From: Tanytarsus gracilentus
Taxonomy: Eukaryota; Arthropoda; Insecta; Diptera; Chironomidae
Assembly (NCBI GenBank): GCA_038502055.1
Contig: JAXRKN010000036.1
Location: 186,001-250,000, forward strand
Reading direction: 5' to 3'
DNA: 64,000 nucleotides
A model generated the notes under the pieces. That model had not been told where the DNA came from. It searched no databases and saw only the letters and a program-made list of their open reading frames with translations. Positions 26,411-36,995 of the stretch are shown piece by piece (within the stretch, counting starts at the first letter, position 1; every line of letters starts with the position of its first letter). The position numbers and the translations under genes are program-made.

Positions 26411-28409
26411 TTTAATGAAAATAAATTCAATGGAAAAATGATGAATAAATTTTACAAAATATTTTTTATAAAATATCTCATAATCCACTCAAATTTTATG
26501 TGAAACTATTCGAAACATTATTCTCAACCCCTTAGGGAAATCTTTTCTAAACAGCATGCAGCACAATGATTGGATGAAATCACTTCAGGACACTCTCGAC
26601 ACTCTTCCACTACGAAAATACTCAAAACTTTTCCGCTTTTATACTTTCATCAATTTTCAAATAGTCGAGGGCGATGAAAAACCATTTTTTATTCATTTCC
26701 GTGTTTCTTCAGGGAAAATTGAATTTGTGTGTCAACTGAATCGGGTGTCTTTTGTAAGGATATAATCTCAGGCACTGACTTTTATTTGTATTTCAATTTC
26801 TCCCCTGCAATAGCAAAAATGCTAACAGAGGAAGATATAAAAAATAGATTTTATTGCAACCTTTTTCCTTAATAGGCGATTGCCAACGGAATCATTTTTT
26901 ATATGAGCATTCTGTGCTGCTCGTTTCATTCTAGTGATCACGAAATACAAACAATTCAGTTTCATTTGCTGGTGAGCTTACAAAATTAGAAAAATTGAAC
27001 ATCTTTAAGATTTTTAGTGAAAAATAAAATAATTTAAGAAGATTTGAAATTTTAATTTTTTTGGAGGTTTTTTAAAACTTCAATTTAAAAATTTCAGAAT
27101 CAAAAATTTGAATTCAAATTACCTGCGTGGCCGTTGGTGACATAATTCTAATAAAAGTATACTTTTTGTATACAATTTTCTATAGAAAATACGTTGAGGT
27201 CGAAATTTAAAATTGATGTACAAAAATTTATTTTAAATTGCATCATTTTAAATTTTGATAAATTTAAGGACAATCGATGTGAGACTCAAAAATTTAAATT
27301 ATTTTAAAAACCATTCAAAATTTAAATCTTGAAGGTTTTAAGTTGTTAAAATTCAACAAAAGACAACATTTTTTGGTTATTAGCTATTTTCACAAGTTCA
27401 TTAGTTGGCGGTTTCCTTTTACCGATTTTCTAAGCAATATTTTATGATCTTTCTGTATCCGAAGGACACTAAACAGGAAAATAATGATTTTAGTGTATTC
27501 AGTTAATGGCTTTATTGACGACTATGACTTTATTGCGTAAAAAAGAGAGAACAAAAAAAATATTTCGCATCTCAACATTATCCGGAAATTTGGAATGAGA
27601 GAGATTAAAAACCGTAAAATTATGCGATAATGATTTCAGCCAAATGTCCATTTTACTGACCATTCGAATCGATAATTTTATGGGAATGCTTTGTGAGACT
27701 CAATCACATAGATAGAAAATTGGCAAGATGCAACAATAAATTAATTTACCAATGATGCAGAAAAAATTAGTCCTCGTGCTGGTGTTATCACAATAGACAT
27801 TAAATTGAGCAGAAAAGTGAACTGTCGATTAACAATTCAAAATATTTTCCTCATTGTCGAGATTTTTATTGCCCTTAAATCGTTCAGCGTATCAAATGAC
27901 AATATTTTGATGTGTTTTGCACACCCCATAGACAACTATTCACCCTCCCATGGCCTATTTGTAAGCTGGAAATAATTAATGTTTATCGCACCCTCGTACG
28001 AGCAAGTGGCCGGTGAATGCATGAAGTGAAAATTCAACATGTTGACAAACTTAAAATATTTATAATCACAGGCAAAGGTTTATGGGTTTATGACACCCCG
28101 CAGATTACTTTTATATTCATAAAGTTTCGCGTTCTTCCCTTTGTTTACAGCAAATAAAATCATTTGAAAATTATCATCTGAAAAATATCACCATATGTTT
28201 CAGATTTTGCCTTCTCAATGAAAATTAATAATGATTAAAGGATTACAAGGGAGACAAGTGAAAATTATTCTCAGGGGCATGAGTGTGAAGAAAAACAATG
28301 TTGATTGAATTATTTTACTTTTAATAATTGATCACTCAACAGACAGCAGAGAAAATTGCTATTTCGCTTTCGCCTCCAATCAATCAATACTTGAGTGTAT
28401 CATAAAAAT

Positions 28410-28439
28410 CAAGTTTGGTCACTTAGCACATTATGATTG
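28410..28439 (+). repeat. short noncoding block C, copy 1 (same block as 35416-35447)
   Basis: CAAGTTTGGTCACTTAGCAC followed by ATTATGATTG closely matches a 32-base segment in eve intron 2. A second shared core (GAAAATTGCTATTTCGCT here, GGAAATTGTTATTTCGCT there) lies about 50 bases upstream here but just downstream in the intron, so the parts are rearranged. Confidence 0.55.
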
Positions 28440-29171
28440 TCCATAATAAAGCCATTCGAATTCACACACAGTGCGAAACGCTCTTGAGTCTTTTGAATTT
28501 ATACAGAAGCGATGAATAATCATTTGCTTTTAAGTAAATTTTTGTAACTTCCATGGAACGACTGTGAGAGTGTAAGTCGATGGTGCAATAAAATAAAAGG
28601 CCTTTCGGAGAATCATCAATCAGTAGCTTTATAATTTAAGTTCATCTAATGAATCAAAAAATCGATTCGAATGATTATTGTGCTTACCGTTGCCATAAAT
28701 TCCTTTTTCATCTTTTTAGCGCAATTTAAGGAAATAACAAGCTCAATTTTCCGTCTGTCTGTTTTTGTAATTAAATCATCTAGAGTCATTCAATGAGTAA
28801 TAAAACCCGAAAACAAGCAAAATGCGCGGCAACACCTGCATATCCACGTGGGTTTTAATTATTATTTTATTTTTCTTCCTTAGCCACCGAATGAGCTGTG
28901 AGCAATGCACGCTCACGTTCTTTTATAAAATACCGAACGATTTTAATTTTATTATCTGCTAAATGAATTTTTAAACATCCTCCACGGTGAAGTGCGAGCT
29001 CAAACAGTCAAAATTTATCCGGTAGCCTATTTGTGCAGTTAAAGAACCCTTGAAATTAGGCAACGAAAGTAAATTTGAGGAAGATATTATTAAAAGGACC
29101 AATAAAACTCAAGTCTCCGGACGTCGACTCGACAATCGACTTGGAGACACACCAAGATGAGATCATGACGG

Positions 29172-29328
29172 GGGTCAAGTGGATCTTAAATGGATTTCTT
29201 TTGATAATTGCTGTCTTGCGACAAAAACATATGTAAGCTTGACACATTTCATTGCATATATCCTCAAACAAACGACTCCGGAATTAAAATGCAGGTCAAG
29301 TTTCAAAACATGCACATTATCTTGACCC
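29172..29328. promoter_or_regulatory. cluster of three RGGTCA nuclear-receptor-type half-sites
   Basis: GGGTCAAG at 29172, AGGTCAAG at 29293 and its reverse complement (CTTGACCC) at 29321-29328 lie within 157 bases of locally G+C-richer sequence. RGGTCA is the half-site recognised by nuclear receptors such as Ftz-F1 and Hr39, and Ftz-F1 acts in segmentation (family knowledge). Whether this is an eve-region enhancer is inference. Confidence 0.3.
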
Positions 29329-29750
29329 CGTCGGAACCGAAACTCAACTCATATTTCACTTCTCTATCGGGATGCACTTTGCTACATAGACGAAAAAAAA
29401 GTTTTTCGTTTAAAGAATCTCAAATAATTCATGATAACAAATATGATTAATAAAGCCTCATATTTAAGGCTCGTAAGTACGAAAATAATAAAGCTGACTC
29501 TTACTCACAATATAAACAATGATTTTTCGTTGTAAGCATCTGGGAAATTCGAGGGAGTGGCTGTGTTCTCTCTTCGAGAGAGAGAATTTTCCCTCGAAAA
29601 TTTTCCATCACTATTAAAGAAGCCAATGAGAGAAAAGATGTTCGTGAGTGGAAACGTTCTGATATTTCGTTTTATTTTCTTTCAAAGATGAAACGAACAT
29701 TTTTTATATGCTACGTGCTTTACACTCAACTCCTCTAAATAATAATTTCA

Positions 29751-30020
29751 TCCATTCCAATTCATATGCCGTTTAGTGCTAAGATAATCGCTTTTCTGGC
29801 TTTCCTTCTTTCCGCTTTTAAGCTTGAAATAAAAATTAAATTTTCTTCAATGCTGAAACGGCGATGGAAACTTTAAAAGTGTGTGAGTGCAAAAAAATCA
29901 TTAAATATGTACGACTGTAGACGTGTTTTTTTGCCTTCACCTCGGAGCTGATGAGCAATGAAAATTTCATGAGATAAAATGTCTTCAATAATTGGACTTT
30001 TATCAAGCTCGTTATTATAC
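29751..30020 (+). repeat. noncoding block A, copy 1 (same block as 37117-37450)
   Basis: Three collinear cores match the block upstream of eve: TCCATTCCAATTCATAT..CGTTTA..GCTAAGATAATCG.TTTTCTGG at the left, a central AATGAAAATTTCATGAG, and TTCAATAATTGGACTTTTATC..GCTCGTTATTA at the right. Between cores the sequence has diverged. The shared AGATAATCG contains TAATC, the core bound by K50 homeodomains such as Otd or Bicoid. There is no open frame. Best explained as a duplicated cis-regulatory module of eve, or less likely as an old repeat. Confidence 0.6.
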
Positions 30021-30091
30021 GCCATCGAGAGCGGCCATTGCAGAAGCGGAATTTTTTATTATTCCGAGAGTGGCAAACTAAAATCTTAAAC

Positions 30092-30244
30092 GCTTCATGC
30101 TTTAATGTGGTTGTTGTCATAAACATGGATTTTTCACTGCATGAAATCTCTTCTGAAAAATTTTGTCTCTCACACACACAAAAACTTTCTGGAAGCGTAA
30201 AGAAAATTTTTGAGACATAAACCGCATACTGTGGCTACCTAAAA
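30092..30244 (+). repeat. noncoding block B, copy 2 (same block as 25019-25150)
   Basis: See the five collinear cores listed for copy 1. This copy lies only 72 bases right of block A copy 1, so A and B may form one composite unit here. Confidence 0.7.
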
Positions 30245-33200
30245 TTTTCTATGGAAGCGAATCGATTTTGTGTTTTTTCGACTGTTGACTTTTCAGGCTT
30301 TAATTTGTATGACAAACTTAAAATCTACGCATATCAAGTCAACATCAATATTTAGTCACATCACACTCGAGGGAGAAAAAACTGAGAAAAAAACGGGAAA
30401 AACTGTTAGGACGAGCATGCAGTAAAATTTGCAAATCTCAATGTTATTTTGAATATTTTTACAGCTTAAAAGAAGGATTTTTTTCTGTAATTTTTTATTG
30501 CAATCGTTTAAGTATTGGCAAGGCAAAAAGAACCGTAAAAGGATGTAACTGTATGGTTGTAAAAATATATTTTTGCAAAACTGATTTACTATGCGCCTTT
30601 TCACTTTGTGCGAAAACTACTTAAAGGCAAATTTTTGAGTTTAACGGAAAATTTACAGATATTTCAAAATTTTTGGATGGATTTTATCAAAAAAAATTCA
30701 GAACATTTTTATTTCTTTGAAATTGTTAAATTAAAAACTTTAAATTTTTCTAATCATAAAACTTTTAATAATTGAAAAGTAATAAAAGCCTAAATTCTCC
30801 AAATTTTTTATTAAATTCCTCAGAAATTTTTCTTTTATTGCAGCCGAAAAAAAAACATGTCAAGAAGAGCGCCCAAGGACATGTTTTGCGGTATTTTCTT
30901 TTACTCATTGTTCATTTGCCTGAATGTCAGAAAGCTATTAAGCTGAAGGTCGAGAGAAAAAACACAAATTGCCCGTATATTAAAAACTTTACGATGTCTT
31001 TGATACTTTACAATCTAATAATCACTTTTGGTTTAAATTTTTTTCCTAAAAAATTATTTTTTAATAGAAAATGGCCTCTCGCTTAACGCTGATGCGGCAA
31101 TAATTTTATTTTCTATATTTATTACAACAAAAAAAGAGAAATGAGTCAATAAATTAGCTTGTCTTTCGCTATTCCGCCACATGCATGAAAATTTTCCTCT
31201 TTTTTCTTTATTGTCTCATGAACGATCATTATAATAAGATAAGCAACGAATGAAAATAATGAGAAGGAAAGTTTTTTTTTCGAAATAAATGCCAAATTAT
31301 TTTTCATTTCGTACGCTTTTGGCATTTTGTCTCTTTTTCTCGTTTACGACTCGATGTGATTGTCGCTCTTATCGTGATGAAATGAGCATGAGCTGGTCCG
31401 AATAAAGTTCGTGCTGTAAAAGGATGTCTAATAAATGCTATAATTCACATTATCATGATTCGTTCCATTCATGGATGCCATAAGAAATCAGCAGTTTGGT
31501 TATTTTCATTATTAATGTCGTGAATGAAGATAGAAGAAAAAATGCGAAAATGTTTGTGCATAAAATGATAATTTTAGCAAACATAAAATTAATGACACTC
31601 ACCGTAAATTAGCTTTTAAACAGCTTAAAACGTCAAAAAGTCATAATGCAGTGCCTGCGTGTGTGTGTGTGCGACAAAAAATGTCGAAATATTAATTTGT
31701 TATTATTAACTAGAGCCAAATGTTAATGGGATTGTTATGTCAGCAACTTACAGTATTAAAAACTCGAAATGTCCATTCAATTTTCTCTCTCTCTCGCTCA
31801 CTCTCTGGGCTGCCAGACAATTATAGGTGTTAATTAATTTTGATGTGATAATTTTTTTGAAATAAAACTTCATAATTGGATTTCGAATGTTTTTTTTGTT
31901 GATGTGTTTAACGTAAACTCACACACGCTTGAATTCTAGCTAATTACCTAAGGAATATGGTATGTGAGGGTAATAACAACATCTCGTCTCTTTTAAAAAT
32001 GATTAGCAAATTACAATACAGAGATTGTCATAATTGATTGATCATGCAGTCGGCCACAGGTTTCGAACTAATTAGCTTTATCTTTTTGATATCTTAAAAG
32101 GACAAAACAATTAGCAGTGTGATTTAAAATTAGTACGAAAAGGCAATTAAACTTTCGATGGTCTTTGTTGGAGACGCCCATGTTTTGTAGTTTTTAGAGC
32201 AATTAATTGAAAGAGAGCCATTTTAGAATTAGCGAAAACTTTTTTTGTAAACAAGAAGTTTATTTAAATGTCCATAAAAATAAACCAGTTTACATTCTTA
32301 TAGTAATTTTCTAATAAACACTACCCTCAAAAATTATTGCATGCCGTAATTTTTTATGCCCTCTCTGGAAAAAATATCAAAACATTTATTTTTTGTAAGC
32401 AATTGCCATAAAGTCATTAAATTGACTTTACAAGATAATCTTATGTAATCGCTGTGAAATTACTTTACTGAACTGGATTTAAAATTCAATGTGCAGCATC
32501 TTCACCCCTCAGTTTGCTCAACATATGTCGGAATATCAAAAACATTTATTAACCCCTCAAATAAAATTGCGAACACGCACGGAGATGTGAAGAGGAGAAA
32601 TATAATAATCAGATTTTGTCATTAAAAAGGAGTCGAAAATATTTTAGTGATGAGGCAAAAAAACCTCATGAGAGCAGTATAAAGTTTTTGTATTTAATTT
32701 GTCATCGCATACCATGCTAAATAAATCACATACAATATTAGAAGCCAGAGCTCGAGAAAATTAATTTCATTTTAAGAGATTATGTTGGATGACGATGAAA
32801 GCGTGAGGCGAAAAAGAGAAAAAAGTTTCATTTTGATTTGACTTTGTTGTCATCGGAGATTTATTGTGTCCGAAACAAGTGAGATGAAGTTGGATTATTC
32901 TTATAAGCTAATAATCGCAAATAATTCCCTCGAGGCAACTTATTACACATTTTTATGCCAAGCTATTTCTTTATTAGTTCTCTCTTGCCAACTAAAAAAA
33001 ATATTTTCCTCAAACTAACGCCTCTCGATTGCCATAAGAATAATTTAAAGTTTTGTGTGAAAAATAATTACACTTCACAGTCACTCCACTCGCAAGCATG
33101 TTGTTGAAAATTTTAAATAAATTAGCGCTCACCCATAGAACATTATTCAACATCATCTGGTTGTCTGCTTTATCATCTGATGCAAGCAGTTATTTAAAAG

Positions 33201-34498
33201 GCTTCTAATTGAACCATTTTTCATTCTGATAGATTTTCCTTTTATTATAGCGATGATAAAATGGATGTGAGTGGGAATTCAAACCAAAAAACTTTTCTGT
33301 TCTCGAGAGAGAGGCTCAGGTGCAGAAATAATAGCTTTTAATTTTCCATGAAGCTCGTAAAATTTCGCATCATCGTATTTTAGTACTAAGAAGAAGAGAG
33401 TATGAAAATTTTACTCGAGTTTTATCATTAATCATTTTTACAAAAATTTTGGTAACAAAATTACTTAAAAAAAGAAAGTTCATAGATTACAAATATCTCT
33501 CTGTACTTATTAAAAATATAAAGCATAACTCAAACTTTTATTGGTGGTCAGAGGTAAAAGACAAGTTAAAAATTAACAAAGAGGGAAATTATAACAACTG
33601 GCATAAATTTATGCTCACTTTAAAAAAATAATTTCTGATTTTTGCCGATTTTTCCTAGTATGAAAATTTATAATTTTTAAAATCAAAATTTCAATTTGAA
33701 TTTTGCTTCTTATGAATTTATTTTTCTTAAAAATGTTTTATTTCTTTGGATGCACCACCAAAATTTTTAAGATTTTTTTCAATTAGGACTCAAGTAAAAA
33801 TTTAAGTTTATTTGAGAATTTCAAAAAATTTTGTTCAACAAAAAATTTTAAAAAATTAAATTAAAATTTGCTCTTCACTATGTTTGATTAAGAATATTTT
33901 TAATTTATGTTTTTGAAATTTTCCGATACGTAAAGCTACTAAATTTTTGAACATCACGAAAAAAATCAATAATTTTTTTAAAATATAATCAAAATTATAA
34001 ACCCAATCACCATCTAAATCCAGCAGCTTTGCAAATGATGACTTTTTTCCAACCATAAAATTTCAGAAGCGCTAATGATGCGAATTAACCTCAATTCAGA
34101 AGCCATGTTGACGCAAAAAATTAAGGAAAAGTTTTCGATTTTTTTTTTATAATTTTCTCCACTATAATAAAACTTTATTATTTTTTTTGCAAATGAATAG
34201 CACATGGGAATAATTTTCTCTTACTAATACTAACTTAGCTCATTATCTTCCAACTAAATTAAGTTTTATATTTACATCAACTATATTTACAATTTATATA
34301 TAGGAATTTACACAGCTATAGTAACTCATATATTTTTTTTATAGGAATACATAATAAAACAAAATTAAAAGCGTTTAAGTCACTGCTGCCGCTACTATTT
34401 CCACATTATGATCATGATGATTACACGACGACGAAATGAAGCGACAAACGAAGAAAGAGGCTGAAGGAGATAATAATGGTGGAATTTTTATCGTTTTA

Positions 34499-36801
34499 TT
34501 ACGCCTCAGATTTGTAAGGTTTAAATAGCTTCAACGGTTTCTCGGGCGTCACAGGTAGAAGCGTATGCGAGGGCGATGTTTGAGCGGTCATTAAAAGTCC
34601 TTGCGACGTAAGCGATTTCAGGGGACTGTTGTCGTTGCTCGAGGAACTTAAATCGTATCTGCTGCTATTGTGCTCCTTATCGCTTCCAGGCGAAAGTGAG
34701 AGTGCAGAGTGCTGAGATGATGGACTTTGGAGGATATCATGAGGTGGCGTACATTGTGGTTTCGGAATCGTCAACGGACTATAACCCATTTGATTTCCAG
34801 CGAGACTTCCATTCAAGAGCGGATATTGATTGGACGATGGAGGTGTGCTGCTGGGCGTTCTTTGCGGTGGTGGAATCGGATAAGGTGCATAACGATAGGG
34901 ATTATATTGAAATTGCGCTCCTGCTTGCATTTGTGGTGGAATGACTGGCATTTGTGGCATGAGAGGTGCGTGACCGTATGCATAAGGTGCCATGCCAACT
35001 GAATTTGCGCATGCCTGAAGAATTGAAGCGGCCATTGTTGGATCGGAGTAGATTGCAGCGTAAGGCCATGCAATTGCGAGGTGTTGTCTCTTTGCTATTT
35101 TTAAAAAGAGAGAAAAAAATTTATAAGTTTTTGTTCACATTTGAAAACTTAAAGTTTTAACTTACATTTCATTCTTCGGTTTTGGAACCACACCTAATTG
35201 ATTGAGAGCAAAAGAGAGGAAAAATATGAAAATTAGTAAAGTTTAGTCAAAAACATATTTTTTTTCGTGCATGATAAAATTTTTTCATCAACTAATAATC
35301 ATCACATTCATTAGCGGAATAGTCAAAGACGGGCGAGAAAGAAAGAGATTTAAAATGATTTTTTATGGCATGTTTTTGTGAGCGGTTTCGACTCAGAGGC
35401 AGTGTGCAATAAAAACAAGTTTTCCGTCACTTAGCACTTTATGATTGATACACCATCAGTGAGAGGAAATTGTTATTTCGCTAAATTGATTCGTTTAATA
35501 AAAAATATATATTTCTCTCATCAGGCTACCGACTTACTTATTTTAAAAGAACATTTTTGCCCATTAAAAACGATTGACCTCGATCTTAATTGCTTTTCAA
35601 ACATAATTCTATTAGTTACACAATATTATCGGCAAACATCTTTTTGAAATGTCAAAAAAACAGCAAGAGCTTAAAATGAGTTTGTACACGAGTCAAAAGA
35701 ATTGACCGAAACGTTTGTGCTCAACATGAAAAACTTTTTTTTGTGTCTTTAACTTCACAAGGAGAGAGAAGAGAAAAGTCATGTTGATCTATTGATGAAA
35801 AAGTGACACACGAGTATGTACTTTTTTGTTTTCGAGAGGAGATTGTGACACCAACCTTAATTGTTGATTCAGGCAAGTTGAGTTGAGCAGCAAGTTCACA
35901 TCGTCGAGGCCTTGAAACATAATTTTCCTTGTAGAATTCTTTTTCTAAACGTGCCAATTGATCACGCGTGAAGGCTGTTCGGTATCGTCGAATAGACGGA
36001 TCGACTGGGGGTTGATTGTTGTTTTTTCCACTCTCCATTGTTGGACTATGACAATCTATAAGAATTAGATGAGAAGAAGAAAAGAGTCAATTATCAAATC
36101 TTTTGTGAGCCATAATTAAGTCAATTTGAACCTTTTTTTTTCTCTGCCTGCATCAACACCGCCCTTTATTTGCAGAGGATAATGCCAAAATAAAAAGGAT
36201 TTATTCACTCTCCGCCCCCTTCAAATGTGCATTTAATCTTTATTATAATCTCATTAGAAAATGTTACCGTTATTAGGCTAATTTTAATTTTTTTTCAGGT
36301 AAAATAATTGCACTTAAAAATGTCATTAGCCGACACATGCGAAAAAATCGCACAGAAAATCATCATCACTTTGATGTTTTAATGATTCGATGAAATTCAT
36401 CGTAGTATTTTTTTGCCAGATGGAAAGAGTGCGATCTTGAGTGGCCACTTAAGTGAAAAAATAATTTTCCCGTTTACTTTAATTCGTTGCTAATTAACAG
36501 AGAGAAGAAAACATCAAAAGTAGTAGACGACACATTTCCGGAGAGCTCTTTTTTTCCATGCTTATCTCAAGTGGCCTTTTAATTTTCCATAAATTATTTA
36601 GAGACACACACATATGTTTAAGGAAGTTTTTGTCGCCACTAATTTTTTTTCCGGTTCAAATCAACTTTGAAAATTTAACTTACCACTGTTTGGTGACATG
36701 GGTGGAGTGGATTTTCCGTACTGTGGTGGCATTAAATCCATTGCGTGCATTTGCTCGCGTTGCATTGACTCGATGCTATAACTTCTAAATCCTTGCATCA
36801 T
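34499..36801 (-). CDS. eve: Even-skipped homeodomain transcription factor
   Basis: Pair-rule repressor that patterns segments, and later motor neurons and pericardial cells. Four exons on the minus strand, 36801-36684, 36055-35856, 35193-35166 and 35094-34499, join in phase to 313 residues. The N-terminus (MMQGFRSYSIES, then PPQYGKSTPPMSPN) parallels fly Eve. The homeodomain covers residues 61-120 (IRRYRTAFTRDQL..YVSRPRRCELA..WFQNRRMK) with Gln50 and Asn51 for DNA contact, followed by the Eve-type IAWPYAAIYSDP and ASILQACANSVG. The Pro/Ser-rich C-terminus ends LFKPYKSEA, whose LFKPY is the known Groucho-recruiting motif of Eve. The long alanine runs of Drosophila Eve are absent. Two introns split the homeodomain, between positions 46/47 and within 56, leaving a 28-nt exon. 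Intron 2 begins with a weak GTTGGT donor. The start is the first of two adjacent ATGs at 36801; the second would remove one residue. Confidence 0.96.
35166..35193 (-). other. eve: 28-nt eve microexon encoding the homeodomain recognition helix
   Basis: Acceptor CAATTAG, then 28 bases coding VWFQNRRMK plus one base, then a GTAAGT donor. It carries homeodomain positions 47-55, including Trp48, Gln50, Asn51 and Arg53. Without it, helix 3 is lost and the frame shifts. Confidence 0.9.
35194..35855 (-). other. eve: eve intron 2 (662 nt), within the homeodomain
   Basis: GTTGGT donor, CAATTAG acceptor, no coding content. Holds block C copy 2 (35416-35447) and therefore possibly regulatory sequence. 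Confidence 0.85.
35416..35447 (+). repeat. short noncoding block C, copy 2, in eve intron 2
   Basis: CAAGTTTTCCGTCACTTAGC continuing ACTTTATGATTG. It matches 28410-28439 with a few mismatches and a 2-base indel. Confidence 0.55.
36056..36683 (-). other. eve: eve intron 1 (628 nt)
   Basis: GTAAGT donor and ATTCTTATAG acceptor, in phase 1 between the N-terminal segment and the homeodomain-bearing exon. The position matches the single intron of fly eve (family knowledge). A+T-rich, nothing else seen. Confidence 0.85.
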
Positions 36802-36957
36802 TTTCACAAATTTCTTTTTCTCTTAATTTCTCAAAAATATTTTTTCACAAAATTGTAAAATTTTTCACACTTAAAAATCACTGCGAGAGTGAGGAAGACT
36901 TTTCAAAAGTGTATGAATTTTTTTAAACTGTTTAGTGTTGTGCGAGAGATAAATGCT

Positions 36958-36995
36958 AAATGACTCACATCTACAAGCGAGCATTGGCTTTTATA
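36958..36995 (-). promoter_or_regulatory. eve: eve core promoter (TATA box plus initiator)
   Basis: On the minus strand, TATAAAAG (36995-36988) is followed by TCATTT, an initiator-like match with its A at 36961, 34 bases downstream. This would give a 5' untranslated leader of about 160 nt before the ATG at 36801. The spacing is slightly long but workable; the TATA box is the stronger half of the call. Confidence 0.6.

Larger units (their letters stand above)
23130..34498. other. 11.4 kb gene-free stretch downstream (3') of eve
   Basis: No coding exon is supported on either strand between Dhfr and the eve stop codon. In a genome whose genes are otherwise compact, this suggests a regulatory landscape for eve. 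It contains the repeat blocks at 25019-25150, 28410-28439, 29751-30020 and 30092-30244, a G+C-richer repeat island at about 25,840-26,410 and a cluster of RGGTCA half-sites at 29172-29328. These are listed separately. Elsewhere it is A+T-rich with simple TCTC and CACA runs. Confidence 0.55.

Noticed and set aside
25984..26503. Overlapping plus-strand open frames of 143 and 156 codons
   Set aside because: They sit on the tandem-repeat island; repeat units are read in different frames and no domain is visible.
29571..29600. GAGA-rich hairpin (CTCTCTTCGAGAGAG)
   Set aside because: Simple-sequence self-complementarity is common in this genome; no further evidence for a structured RNA.
34813..35073. 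Long open frame inside the last eve exon
   Set aside because: It is the alternative frame of a confirmed coding exon; it would be read only if the 28-nt exon were skipped, which is noted as a possibility but not called.
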